Shown piece after piece: positions 43,121-51,983 of a DNA stretch of 64,000 nt (position 1 is the first letter of the stretch; each line of letters opens with the position of its first letter). The stretch lies in contig CANQDF010000002.1 of the NCBI GenBank assembly GCA_947591605.1, forward strand, positions 62,001-126,000, read 5' to 3'. The position numbers and the translations under genes are program-made. The stretch is from an uncultured Clostridia bacterium (lineage in GTDB: Bacteria > Bacillota > Clostridia > Lachnospirales > CAG-274). The notes beneath the pieces are model-generated. The model did no database searches and was not told the origin of the DNA. It saw only the letters and a program-made list of their open reading frames with translations.

Positions 43121-43612
43121 ATGCTGCTCAGGATAGCAGGCATAATTGACGATTCCATAGTGGACGGGCCCGGCATAAGGATGACCGTGTTTGTACAGGG
43201 CTGTACGCACAATTGCCCGGGCTGCCACAATCCGCAGACTCACAGCCTTGACGGCGGCGAGCTTGTCGATACCGAGGATATTGCACGGAGGGCGTTTGCA
43301 AACCCCCTGCTTGACGGCATTACCCTTTCGGGCGGAGAGCCGTTTTTGCAGTGCGAGGCGCTTTGCGACCTTGCCGACAGGGTAAGCGCTCACGGGCTCG
43401 ATATAATTGCATATACGGGCTTTGTATGGGAAAAGCTTATTACAATGCCGCAGGCGCTTGTGCTTGCAAAAAAATGCAGATATATAATAGACGGCCCCTT
43501 TGTGGAGGAGAAAAAGTCGCTTATGCTGCTTTTCCGAGGGTCCGAAAACCAGCGCATAATAGACGTTGCCGCATCGCTTGAAAGCGGCAGGGCGGTATGC
43601 GCCGAGCTTTGA
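43121..43612 (+). CDS. Second NrdG-like radical-SAM activating enzyme
   Basis: 163 residues from ATG 43121 (GGAGAGTGGACAT); the upstream in-frame start has no ribosome binding site. Radical-SAM Cys motif CTHNCPGC (Cys 28, 32, 35), preceded by RIAGIIDDSIVDGPGIRMTVFVQGC, then LSGGEPFLQ and AYTGFVWEKL. It is annotated in relatives as anaerobic ribonucleotide reductase activating protein. The nrdD-linked NrdG lies elsewhere at 16647, and no glycyl-radical enzyme is adjacent, so the target may be another NrdD or glycyl-radical enzyme. It sits between mutL and the site-2-protease homologue. Confidence 0.85.
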   Translation: MLLRIAGIIDDSIVDGPGIRMTVFVQGCTHNCPGCHNPQTHSLDGGELVDTEDIARRAFANPLLDGITLSGGEPFLQCEALCDLADRVSAHGLDIIAYTGFVWEKLITMPQALVLAKKCRYIIDGPFVEEKKSLMLLFRGSENQRIIDVAASLESGRAVCAEL

Positions 43613-43626
43613 AAGGAGAGATAATT

Positions 43627-44238
43627 TTGCCTGGTATTGAAAATTTGACAATTGTTTTGTTTAAAATAATTTCCGTTTTTGTGGTCATTGATATTTTTGA
43701 GTTTACAAAGGCGCTTGCCTCCACCGTGCAGGGGGATATTACCCCAAAGAATACGGGCGGCCTTACGCTAAACCCGCTTAAACATTTTGAGCCTATAGGC
43801 TTTATGCTTTTTTTGTTTATGAACTTCGGCTGGGGCGAGCCCGTTAAAACCTCAATGACAAGCTACAAAAGCAAGCGCAGGGGCACGCTTATCACCTATC
43901 TGTCCCCCATTATAGTTTCGCTTTTGTTTGCGCTTACAATAAAATATATAATGGCTTTTACCATAGCCTTGGGCGGCGATGCGTCATGGGGATATTATCT
44001 TACGCTTTTCCTTGCGGCTTTGCGCAACGATTTTGTGCTTATAGCCGTAATGAACCTCGTACCCGTACACCCCATGTGCGGCAGCAGGCTTATAAGGTGC
44101 TTTTTAAGCCCCAATGCACAAATGAACTTTGCCCAGAATGAAAAAATGTACCAGATGATAGTTGTGTTTTTGCTGCTTATAGGCATTGTAAGCCCCATTA
44201 TAGGCACCGCTGCAAAGCTTTTGCTCAAAATATTCTGA
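43627..44238 (+). CDS. Site-2 protease (M50) homologue without catalytic residues
   Basis: 203 residues, best start TTG 43627 because AAAGGAGAG at 43610-43618 fits it. The body aligns by eye with Clostridial M50 proteins, sharing TPKNTGGLTLNPLKHFEPIG, FGWGEPV and NLVPVHP. At the active site, where the family has HEYAH, this protein has FEFTK (residues 24-28), so both zinc His are lost. In the second motif, where relatives have PPLDG, it has HPMCG (Asp lost, about 151). About five TM helices remain. It is probably a scaffold or inhibitor-like pseudoprotease. Position just before scpA is the conserved position of the active form in Clostridia. Confidence 0.85.
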   Translation: MPGIENLTIVLFKIISVFVVIDIFEFTKALASTVQGDITPKNTGGLTLNPLKHFEPIGFMLFLFMNFGWGEPVKTSMTSYKSKRRGTLITYLSPIIVSLLFALTIKYIMAFTIALGGDASWGYYLTLFLAALRNDFVLIAVMNLVPVHPMCGSRLIRCFLSPNAQMNFAQNEKMYQMIVVFLLLIGIVSPIIGTAAKLLLKIF

Positions 44239-44253
44239 CAGGGAGAGCCCGAT

Positions 44254-44994
44254 ATGGATATAAACCTTAAACTGGAGAGCTTTGAGGGCCCTATGGATCT
44301 TTTGCTCTCTCTTATAGAAAAAAACAAAATAGATATTTACGATATACCTATCGCTCTTGTTACCGACCAGTATATGGAATACCTCGGCATGATGGACAGC
44401 GAAAAAATGGAAAATATGAGCGAGTTTATAGTAATGGCGTCCAAGCTGCTTAAAATAAAATCGAGTATGCTGCTGCCCAAGGCGGATACGGACGAGGAGC
44501 AGGAGGATCCGAGGGACGAGCTGGTTGCAAGGCTTATTGAGTACAAGCTCTTTAAGCAGCTTGCCGAAGGCCTTAAGGAGAAGCAGGCGTCGGCAGGCTT
44601 CAGATACTACGGCAGCGGCGACAGACCCATGCTTGAAAGGGCAAAAAACGATGTGCCCATACACCTTGACGAAATTTTAAAGGATGTCACGGGTATGCTG
44701 CTTGACGAAACCTACACCGCACTTATGCAGCGCCGTGAGGTAAAGCCCAACAGGGCAAAGGCGGTTGCGAGAGCGGTTTATGTGCAGCCCTTTAAAATTG
44801 AGGAAAAAATGGAGTACATACAAAATCTGCTGCGCCTTAAGGACAACGTAGCCTTTAAAAGAATGTTCCGCCCAAACTCTACCAAAACCGAAATAGCCGT
44901 TACCTTTATGGCTATGCTGGAGCTTGTGAAAAATGCGGACATAAGGGCTGTGCAGGACGAGCCCTTTGGTGAAATTATGATTTACGGAGTGTGA
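44254..44994 (+). CDS. scpA: Segregation and condensation protein A
   Basis: 246 residues, AGGGAGAG upstream. Kleisin subunit of the SMC-ScpAB condensin. N-terminal signature LESFEGPMDLLLSLIEKNKIDIYDIPIALVTDQYMEYL, and a C-terminal winged helix (VAVTFMAMLELVKNADIRAVQDEPFGEIMIY). It bridges SMC heads and organises the chromosome from parS sites, linking functionally to parB at the start of the window. scpB follows 4 bp later. Confidence 0.96.
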   Translation: MDINLKLESFEGPMDLLLSLIEKNKIDIYDIPIALVTDQYMEYLGMMDSEKMENMSEFIVMASKLLKIKSSMLLPKADTDEEQEDPRDELVARLIEYKLFKQLAEGLKEKQASAGFRYYGSGDRPMLERAKNDVPIHLDEILKDVTGMLLDETYTALMQRREVKPNRAKAVARAVYVQPFKIEEKMEYIQNLLRLKDNVAFKRMFRPNSTKTEIAVTFMAMLELVKNADIRAVQDEPFGEIMIYGV

Positions 44995-44998
44995 AACA

Positions 44999-45562
44999 AT
45001 GACGATAGCCGATATGGAAAACGCTGTGGAAGCTATACTTTTTGCGGCAGGCGAGGAGGTAAAGCTAAGCGATATTGCTTTGAGCCTCGGTCAGGACGAA
45101 AAAACCACAAGGACTGTGGTTGAAAACCTTATAGACCGCTACGACAGTGAAAAACGGGGTATAGCCGTAATAAGAGTAGAGGACGCCTACCAGATGTGTA
45201 CACGGGAGGATTACTATGATTATGTAAAAACCCTCTACTCCTCGCCCGTAAGGCGCACACTCAGCCAGCCCATGCTGGAAACCCTTGCAATAATAGCCTA
45301 CAAGCAGCCTATAACAAGGGGAGCGATAGAGGAGATAAGGGGCGTAAATGCGGACAGAGCCGTAAGCAAGCTTGTGGAGTTCGGCCTTGTGGAGGAAAAG
45401 GGCAGGCTCAGCGTACCCGGCAGACCTATACTCTTTGGCATAACGGACGAATTTTTAAAGTACTTCGGCTATGAGAGCTGTGCCTCCATGCCCGTAAGAC
45501 CCGAGCCGGACGAGCAGCTTAGGCTGGAGGCAATAAACGAGATAGACGGCAAAAAAGCTTGA
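44999..45562 (+). CDS. scpB: Segregation and condensation protein B
   Basis: 187 residues with tandem winged-helix domains. AVEAILFAAGEEVKLSDIALSLG opens the first. The second has LETLAIIAYKQPITRGAIEEIRGVNADRAVSKLVEFGLVEEKGRLSVPGRPILFG, a diagnostic ScpB stretch. It dimerises on ScpA in the SMC complex. It follows scpA at 4 bp and is probably translationally linked. No clear terminator follows. Confidence 0.96.
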   Translation: MTIADMENAVEAILFAAGEEVKLSDIALSLGQDEKTTRTVVENLIDRYDSEKRGIAVIRVEDAYQMCTREDYYDYVKTLYSSPVRRTLSQPMLETLAIIAYKQPITRGAIEEIRGVNADRAVSKLVEFGLVEEKGRLSVPGRPILFGITDEFLKYFGYESCASMPVRPEPDEQLRLEAINEIDGKKA

Positions 45563-45659
45563 ATGAAATGCCTGTCGGTATTTACTGTGAAATATAATTA
45601 AAATACATAGTCATAAAAACCGTATAACAATATTAAAATAGTGCTGAAGGGGCGATGTT

Positions 45660-46799
45660 ATGCAAAAAGCTTTGGCACTGTTTTTTTGTCTTGTTTTAAC
45701 GGTCAAAACCGTATATGCCGCCGAGCCTAATGTGGCTGCGCAGGCGGCTGTGCTGATGGATATGGACAGCGGGCGTGTGCTCTGGGGCAAAAACGAGGAG
45801 CAGCCTATGTCAATGGCAAGCACTACAAAAATAATGACGGCAATTATAGCTCTTGAAAGATGCGATATGAACGATACCGTAACGGTCGGCAAAAACGCCG
45901 TGCTTGCACCGCCCGTAAAAATGTATCTGTCCGAGGGCGAGCAGGTGCGCATGTACGATCTGCTTTTGGCCATGATGCTGCAGTCATACAATGACAGCGC
46001 CGTGGCGGTGGCGGAGCATGTCTGCGGCAGCGTTGAGGAGTTTTGCGAGGCAATGAATCTTAAGGCGGAGGAGCTGGGCTGCAAGGATACCTTTTTTGAA
46101 ACCCCAAACGGGCTTGACAAGGGCAGCCACCATTCCACTGCCTATGATATGGCGCTTATAACACGCTATGCGCTTGAAAACGATGATTTTGTAAAGCTTA
46201 TAAACACTCCCTCGGCACAGTTTAAAAGCAGCAAAAAAAGCTACAGCTTTGTCAACAAGGACAGACTTTTAAGGGAGTACGAGGGGGCGCTCGGCGTAAA
46301 AACAGGCTTTACGGGCAAGGCAGGGCAGTGCTTTGCGGGCGCCGCAAGGCGGGGCGGCGAGGGCTATGTATCCGTAGTGCTTGCAAGCGGCTGGGGCAGC
46401 AAGGGCAAGGAACAAAAGTGGATAGATACCAAGCGCATACTCGATTACGGTTTTGACACCTTTGAGCTTAAAAACATAATAGAGGAGAACAGGAAAGCGG
46501 GCAGCATTGCCGTAAAACGGGGCGAAAAGGAAAACACCGCTCTTGTCTGCCGTGATCCCGTGAGCCTTGTTATGTCGTCGGACGAGGAGGTAACCTACAA
46601 AGCCGAGCTGCCCGAGGTCATAGAGGCGCCCGTTAAAAAAGGACAGCGTGTGGGTACGCTTGCCGCATACATAAACGGCGTATGTGCGGGGCAAAGTGCC
46701 GTTGTCTGTACCGAGGATATTGCAAGATCGGGCTTTGAGGCGTACATACTGGACATTTTTAATTTTTTTGTTTCAAATTGCAGCGGCAATGTGATATAA
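45660..46799 (+). CDS. dacF: D-alanyl-D-alanine carboxypeptidase (DacF/PBP5-like)
   Basis: 379 residues. A signal peptide (about 1-20) leads to an S11 peptidase with catalytic motifs STTK (about 54-57), SYN (about 109) and KTG (about 214), followed by a C-terminal beta domain and a hydrophobic C-terminal helix (DIFNFFVSNCSGNVI) that may anchor it. It trims the terminal D-Ala of stem peptides and controls cross-linking. The start is ATG behind GAAGGGGCG. The scpA-scpB-dacF order is typical of Clostridia, where dacF is often a sporulation-related PBP, but sigma-F control cannot be seen here. Confidence 0.93.
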   Translation: MQKALALFFCLVLTVKTVYAAEPNVAAQAAVLMDMDSGRVLWGKNEEQPMSMASTTKIMTAIIALERCDMNDTVTVGKNAVLAPPVKMYLSEGEQVRMYDLLLAMMLQSYNDSAVAVAEHVCGSVEEFCEAMNLKAEELGCKDTFFETPNGLDKGSHHSTAYDMALITRYALENDDFVKLINTPSAQFKSSKKSYSFVNKDRLLREYEGALGVKTGFTGKAGQCFAGAARRGGEGYVSVVLASGWGSKGKEQKWIDTKRILDYGFDTFELKNIIEENRKAGSIAVKRGEKENTALVCRDPVSLVMSSDEEVTYKAELPEVIEAPVKKGQRVGTLAAYINGVCAGQSAVVCTEDIARSGFEAYILDIFNFFVSNCSGNVI

Positions 46800-46863
46800 T
46801 TACCGTAAAGGCTGCGTTTATTTATGTGGGGTATTTGCTCCCTATCATCATCAAGGAGAAATT

Positions 46864-47577
46864 ATGCTTATCAGGTTACAAAAATTTATGGCAGAGGCGC
46901 AGGTCGCCTCAAGGCGAAAATGCGAGGAGATAATATTGTCGGGGCGAGTTGCCGTCAACGGAGAAACGGTAAGCGTGCTCGGCACCAAAATAGACGACAA
47001 AACCGATACCGTCACCCTTGACGGCAGGGAGATCAAGAGGGGCGGCAGTCATATCTACATTATGCTCAATAAGCCCGAGGGATATATAACCACGGTCAGC
47101 GACAGGTTTGACCGCCCTACCGTTATGGATCTTGTAAAGGATGTGGGGGAGCGCATTTATCCCGTGGGCAGGCTGGATTACGATACGGCAGGGCTTTTGC
47201 TGATGACAAATGACGGTGAGCTGACCTACAGGCTTACTCATCCCAAGCACAACATAAACAAGACCTATATCGCCGCAGTTGACAGCGCACCGACACAGTC
47301 GGAGATAAAGCGCTTTGAAAGCGGCATAGTAATAGACGGCAGAAAGACCGCAAGGGCAAAGCTCGGCATTATAAAGACCGACGGCAGGTATACCTACCTT
47401 AAAATAATAATACACGAGGGCAGAAACCGCCAGGTGAGAAAGATGTGCGAGGCAATAGGGCACCCCGTAAGGCGTCTGAGGAGGGCTGCAACGGGCACGC
47501 TTAAGCTGGGCGGTCTTAAAACGGGCGAATACAGGCACCTTACCGCAGACGAGGTAAAATACCTTAAGTCGCTTTAG
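46864..47577 (+). CDS. rluB: 23S rRNA pseudouridine synthase, RluB family
   Basis: 237 residues, ATG behind AAGGAGAAATT. An S4 RNA-binding domain (LQKFMAEAQVASRRKCEEIILSGRVAVNGE, about 5-60) is followed by the RsuA/RluB catalytic domain with GRLDYDTAGLLLMTNDGELTYRLTHPKH (catalytic Asp in GRLDY) and EGRNRQVRKMCEAIGHPVRRLRR. It modifies a uridine in 23S rRNA (RluB-like, position 2605 in E. coli). RsuA/RluE paralogy cannot be excluded from sequence alone. Confidence 0.92.
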   Translation: MLIRLQKFMAEAQVASRRKCEEIILSGRVAVNGETVSVLGTKIDDKTDTVTLDGREIKRGGSHIYIMLNKPEGYITTVSDRFDRPTVMDLVKDVGERIYPVGRLDYDTAGLLLMTNDGELTYRLTHPKHNINKTYIAAVDSAPTQSEIKRFESGIVIDGRKTARAKLGIIKTDGRYTYLKIIIHEGRNRQVRKMCEAIGHPVRRLRRAATGTLKLGGLKTGEYRHLTADEVKYLKSL

Positions 47578-47603
47578 AATATACATTAAAGAGGAGCTTT
47601 AAA

Positions 47604-47819
47604 ATGAATCTGTTTAAAAAGACCCAAAGTACACTGCCCATACCGGACGGCTTTACCGCAGCCTCCGTAAGGATAGAGGCAAGCACCTGCACGGGCGAGA
47701 GGACCATAGGCTTTTTTTCGCCTGCGGAAAACAGGCTTATGTATGCCGAGCTTGTAAAAAGCGAGGCTGATATAAAAAAATTTTATAAAAAATACGGCAT
47801 AACCGATATTGACAATTGA
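47604..47819 (+). CDS. Small protein of unknown function
   Basis: 71 residues, 26 bp after rluB with a good ribosome binding site (AAAGAGGAGC). The sequence is soluble, mixed alpha/beta in character (ASVRIEASTCTGERTIGFFSPAENRLMYAELVKSEADIKKFYKKYGI). Codon use matches its neighbours and the position suggests co-transcription with rluB. I recognise no family. It might be a short version of a peptidyl-prolyl or SPOR-like accessory domain, but there is no real support. Confidence 0.7.
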   Translation: MNLFKKTQSTLPIPDGFTAASVRIEASTCTGERTIGFFSPAENRLMYAELVKSEADIKKFYKKYGITDIDN

Positions 47820-47957
47820 CAAAAGCGGTGCAATAATAAATTCAATACAAAATAAGGGTGAAACAAATTTTCAAGGAAAGGATAAACGCAGACATGCCGC
47901 ACCCCCATGGTCTGCGTCCGGGCAAGCCCGACTTTGTCCGGAACAGGGTAATATACT

Positions 47958-49136
47958 ATGTTCAAACCGCTTAACGTAACAAACGATGTATACTGGGCAG
48001 GCGCTCTTGACAAGGATCTGAGGGTATTTGACATTATTATGACTGCCGAGTACGGCACAAGCTATAACTCCTACATTGTAAAGGGCAGCGAAAAGACCGC
48101 CGTTATAGAAACCGCAAAGGATAAGTTTTTTGACGAGTTCATAGAGCGTGTCAACGAGGTCATCGACCCCGAAAAGCTTGACTATCTCATAGTAAACCAC
48201 ACCGAGCCCGACCACAGCGGCTCCGTTGAAAGGCTGCTCGATATAAACCCCGATATAACGGTTGTCGGCTCCGTTTCGGCAATAAAATTCCTCGGCGAGA
48301 TAACAAACAAAAGCTTTAGATCTCTTGTTGTAAAAGAGGGCGACACAATAGACCTCGGCGGCAAGACCTTAAGCTTTGTATCCGCACCGTTTCTGCACTG
48401 GCCCGATTCCATGTACACATATCTTGCGGAGGACAAGGTGCTTTTCACCTGCGATTCCTTCGGCTGCCACTATGCCGATGACAGGGTGTTTAACGACCTT
48501 ATAGACAAGGATCTTACCGATGTTTACAAATACTATTTTGACTGTATTATGGGTCCGTTCAAGGAGCATGTTTTAAAAGCTCTCTCCAAGGTGGAAAAAA
48601 TGGATATAAGCATTGTCTGCCCCGGTCACGGCCCTGTGATCCGCAGGGATATAAACAAAATATTCGATCTGTACAGGCAATGGTCGGCTCCGCAAAAGGG
48701 TAATTATGTTGTTATTGCCTATGCTTCCGCATACGGCTACACAAGGCTTATAGCAGAGGCTGTAAAGACGGGCGTTGAGGAGAGCGGCACAGAGGCAAAG
48801 CTCTTTGACCTTGAAAAGGTGCCTGCGGACGAGGTGCTTGCCGCCGTATCGGCTGCAAAGGGCATTATTGTCGGCTCGCCTACGCTTGTAAACGATATGG
48901 TGCCTCCCGTTGCAGGCCTTATATACGGGCTTAACCCAACCATACACAAGGGTCTTTCGGCTGCGGCATTCGGCTCCTACGGCTGGTCGGGAGAGGCTGC
49001 AAACAATATACAGGCAAGGTTTGAGCAGCTCAAGTTAAAAACCCCTCTGCCACCTCTCAGAATAATGTTCAAACCGTCCGAGGAGCAGTACGCAAAGGCA
49101 GTCGAATTTGGCAGGGACTTTGCAAAGGCTCTTTAA
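47958..49136 (+). CDS. Flavodiiron protein (FprA-type oxygen/NO reductase)
   Basis: 392 residues. An N-terminal metallo-beta-lactamase-like domain carries the diiron ligand set NHTEPDHSG (His-X-Glu-X-Asp-His), VGSVSAIKFL, FLHWPDSMYTY and CPGHGPVIR. A C-terminal flavodoxin domain (about 245-392) begins VVIAYASAYGYTRLIAEAVKTG (FMN phosphate loop). It scavenges O2 or NO using reduced rubredoxin or ferredoxin in strict anaerobes. The upstream -35/-10 is only weakly visible (TTGACA at 47809). A strong terminator follows. Confidence 0.95.
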   Translation: MFKPLNVTNDVYWAGALDKDLRVFDIIMTAEYGTSYNSYIVKGSEKTAVIETAKDKFFDEFIERVNEVIDPEKLDYLIVNHTEPDHSGSVERLLDINPDITVVGSVSAIKFLGEITNKSFRSLVVKEGDTIDLGGKTLSFVSAPFLHWPDSMYTYLAEDKVLFTCDSFGCHYADDRVFNDLIDKDLTDVYKYYFDCIMGPFKEHVLKALSKVEKMDISIVCPGHGPVIRRDINKIFDLYRQWSAPQKGNYVVIAYASAYGYTRLIAEAVKTGVEESGTEAKLFDLEKVPADEVLAAVSAAKGIIVGSPTLVNDMVPPVAGLIYGLNPTIHKGLSAAAFGSYGWSGEAANNIQARFEQLKLKTPLPPLRIMFKPSEEQYAKAVEFGRDFAKAL

Positions 49137-49167
49137 GAGTGTTTAAAAGAGTGTCGAAAAATTCTGC

Positions 49168-49198
49168 GCTGTGCGGCATCTGCCGCACAGCTTTTTTT
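49168..49198 (+). terminator. Terminator of the flavodiiron gene
   Basis: GCTGTGCGGCA / TGCCGCACAGC stem with a two-base loop and seven T. Confidence 0.92.
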
Positions 49199-49216
49199 GC
49201 ATACCCATATAAAAAA

Positions 49217-49245
49217 TTGTCATATTTACTTTTATGTGGTATAAT
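49217..49245 (+). promoter_or_regulatory. Promoter of the phosphofructokinase-ppx-ppk group
   Basis: TTGTCA (49217-49222), 17-bp spacer, TATAAT (49240-49245). Confidence 0.7.
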
Positions 49246-49343
49246 TATAAATAAATATACCGCAATATTTTTGCCGCCGCCATACAAGCTATGGGCGGCA
49301 AAGCAAATAAACACTATAACCTATTGCATAAGGAGGAATTGCT

Positions 49344-50420
49344 ATGAAAAAGATCGGTCTGCTTACAAGCGGCGGTGACTGTCAGGGTCTTAACCCTGCA
49401 ATAAGAGGTGTTGCCAAGGCGCTCTATGCCGAGTTTGGCAAGGGTGTAAAAATATACGGCATAAAAAACGGCTACAAGGGTCTTATTGACGGTGAGTATG
49501 AGGTAATGGTAGAAAGAGATTTTTCGGGCATACTTACCTTGGGCGGCACCATACTGGGTACATCCAGGCAGCCGTTTAAGGAGATGCGTGTAGTAGGCGA
49601 GGACGGCATAGATAAGGTCGCCGCAATGAAAAAGACATATGACCGCATAGGGCTTGACTGCCTTGTTATACTGGGCGGCAACGGCACACACAAAACCGCC
49701 AACCTCCTAAGCGAGGAGGGGCTAAACATAATAACTCTGCCCAAAACCATAGACAATGACCTCTGGGGCACGGACATAACCTTCGGCTTTTACTCGGCGC
49801 TTGATGTTGCCACGGATGTAATTGACAGGCTCCACACCACAGCCACCTCCCACGGCAGGATACTTGTGGTTGAAATAATGGGTCACAAGGCAGGCTGGCT
49901 CAACCTGTACGCAGGCGTTGCGGGCGGCGCAGACGTGGTGCTTATACCCGAAATACCCTACAGCATAGAAAAAATTACTCAGGTAATAAACAAAAGAACG
50001 GAGGAGGGCAAGGTGTTCTCCATAGTTGCCGTTGCCGAGGGTGCAATTTCGCTTGAGGAGAGCAAAATGAGCAAAAAGGAGTTCAAGGCGGCAAGGGCAA
50101 AGATGACCTACTCCTCAATAGCCTACAGGGTAGCCGACGATATTTCAAAGGCTACGGGGCACGAGGTAAGGGTAGCCGTGCCGGGACATATACAAAGGGG
50201 AGGCAGCCCTTCACCCTATGACAGGGTGCTGTCCACAAGGCTGGGTACAAAGGCAGCCGAGCTTATCAAAAACGAGAGCTACGGCTTTATGGTCGGTATG
50301 AAAAACGACGAGGTAGTGCCCGTTCCCCTTAATGAGGTGGCAGGCAGGCTTAAATGCGTACCGCTCGATAACGAGGTAATAGCCTCCGCAAGGAGTATAG
50401 GCGTAAGCTTTGGAGATTAA
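49344..50420 (+). CDS. 6-Phosphofructokinase (PfkA family)
   Basis: 358 residues, ATG behind AAGGAGGAATT. It phosphorylates fructose 6-phosphate. Motifs: LTSGGDCQGLNPAIRG (phosphate-donor loop), GGNGTHKT (about 111-118), LPKTIDND (about 132-139), EIMGHKAGWL and RGGSPSPYDR. Phosphate donor is uncertain: the Gly in GGNGT fits ATP, but Lys in PKTIDND is found in PPi-dependent and mixed (clade X) enzymes, where the ATP type has PGTIDND. At 358 residues it is longer than E. coli PfkA (320). The polyphosphate genes are immediately downstream. Confidence 0.9.
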   Translation: MKKIGLLTSGGDCQGLNPAIRGVAKALYAEFGKGVKIYGIKNGYKGLIDGEYEVMVERDFSGILTLGGTILGTSRQPFKEMRVVGEDGIDKVAAMKKTYDRIGLDCLVILGGNGTHKTANLLSEEGLNIITLPKTIDNDLWGTDITFGFYSALDVATDVIDRLHTTATSHGRILVVEIMGHKAGWLNLYAGVAGGADVVLIPEIPYSIEKITQVINKRTEEGKVFSIVAVAEGAISLEESKMSKKEFKAARAKMTYSSIAYRVADDISKATGHEVRVAVPGHIQRGGSPSPYDRVLSTRLGTKAAELIKNESYGFMVGMKNDEVVPVPLNEVAGRLKCVPLDNEVIASARSIGVSFGD

Positions 50421-50462
50421 GCGGTTTTAAAGAGGGGTATTTTTTATAAGGAAGTGAATATT

Positions 50463-51983
50463 TTGGGCAAAAAAACGACTGCCGTAATTGAGATAGCCTC
50501 AAACGAGCTGCGTCTTAAAATAGCGGAAAAAAAGGGTGACGGCATTAAAATGCTGGAGTCCCTCAGCTATCCTCTGAGTTTGGGCAAGGATACCTTTCAC
50601 TACGGCAAAATAAGCTTTAAAAGCATATCAAAAACAGCCGAAATAATAAACGGCTTTATACAGGCGGCAAAGGAGTACGGGGCAGACAGCATACAAACCA
50701 TAGCAACCACAGCCGTAAGGGAGGCTGCCAACAGGGAGTATGTGCTGGATCAGATAAGGATAAAAACGGGGCTTGAACTGAACGTTGCCGACGACAGCAG
50801 GGAAAAGAACTATATAAACACGCTTATGTTCAACATACTGCCCGAGGAGCATATGAAGTCCGCCGTTGTGGTACACCTGGGCTCGGGCAACATAACCATA
50901 TCCCTGCTTGAAAACTCGGGCATAACCTACACGCAGTCCATCGAGATAGGCGGCTTAAGGCTAAGCGAAATGTTTGAGATGGTCGGCATTGAAAAATATG
51001 CCTCCGTTGTGCGTGAATATCTGCGCCAATTTCTGGATACCATTGAGGCATTTTTGCCGGAGCGCATCGCAAGCGTGATACTTACAGGCTACGATGTGGA
51101 GCTTATTTCAAGCTGCTGCGGCGGCAAAAGCACAGGCGGCATAATAGAGATAGACAGGGCGGATTTTACTGCCTTTTACAAGCAGACCAAGGAGAAAAGC
51201 CCCTCGGAGCTTGCAGAGAGCCTGCATTTATCCTTTGACCAGCAGGAGATATTGCAGCCTGCGCTGCTTATATACAACCGCATATTAAAATATTCGCAGG
51301 CGGATAAGCTGGTCGCCGTACCGATAACGGCAGGCGACAGCCTTTTGTGGGAGCAGCTGCAAAGCGAAAAATACAACTCGCTTAAAAAGCACTACGAGAT
51401 ATGTGCGATCGAGGCTGCCTACAAAGCGGCAAAACGGTTTGATATGAATATGGCGCACATTAAAAGCATAGAGGAATGTGCCCTTATGATATTTGACAAG
51501 CTGCAAAAGATACACGGCCTTAGCAAAAGGGAGCGCTTTCTTTTGCAGATGTCCGTTATACTGCACAATGTGGGCAAGTTTATCAACCCAAAATCGCATT
51601 ACACACATTCCTACCATATTATAAACGGCCTTGACATAGCGGGCATCGATGAGGACGAAAAACATATTATAGCTGCAATTGCGCTTTACCACGGCTCTGT
51701 TTTGCCCGACATCAATTATCCCGAGTACGCCGAGCTGAGCGCAGAGGACAGGGTGCTCGTATCCAAGCTGTGCGCCATACTGCGCCTTGCCGTTGCGGTA
51801 AACAGCGGTCACGGCGGCAAGTACGAGGATATAAACGTAAAGCTTAAGGACGGCAGGCTGACGGTCACGCTTGTCACCTACAAGGACATAGAGCTTGAAA
51901 AGTGGAGCTTCAGCTCCAAAAACGAATTTTTTGCCGATGTATACGGCATTGAGGCTGTGCTCAACAAAAGGAGCGTGATATAA
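50463..51983 (+). CDS. Exopolyphosphatase/pppGpp phosphatase (Ppx/GppA) with HD-like domain
   Basis: 506 residues from TTG 50463. AAGGAAGTGA (50448-50457) is nearly a perfect Shine-Dalgarno and overlaps the alternative GTG at 50454, so TTG is preferred. The N-terminal ASKHA fold has AVIEIASNELRLKI and VVHLGSGNITISLLE. The C-terminal half has the HD-type helical domain with LHNVGKFINPKSHYTHS (about 366), where the usual HDxGK Asp is Asn. It removes phosphates from polyphosphate or pppGpp. Its stop abuts the ppk start, giving a synthesis/degradation pair on one transcript. Confidence 0.88.
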   Translation: MGKKTTAVIEIASNELRLKIAEKKGDGIKMLESLSYPLSLGKDTFHYGKISFKSISKTAEIINGFIQAAKEYGADSIQTIATTAVREAANREYVLDQIRIKTGLELNVADDSREKNYINTLMFNILPEEHMKSAVVVHLGSGNITISLLENSGITYTQSIEIGGLRLSEMFEMVGIEKYASVVREYLRQFLDTIEAFLPERIASVILTGYDVELISSCCGGKSTGGIIEIDRADFTAFYKQTKEKSPSELAESLHLSFDQQEILQPALLIYNRILKYSQADKLVAVPITAGDSLLWEQLQSEKYNSLKKHYEICAIEAAYKAAKRFDMNMAHIKSIEECALMIFDKLQKIHGLSKRERFLLQMSVILHNVGKFINPKSHYTHSYHIINGLDIAGIDEDEKHIIAAIALYHGSVLPDINYPEYAELSAEDRVLVSKLCAILRLAVAVNSGHGGKYEDINVKLKDGRLTVTLVTYKDIELEKWSFSSKNEFFADVYGIEAVLNKRSVI

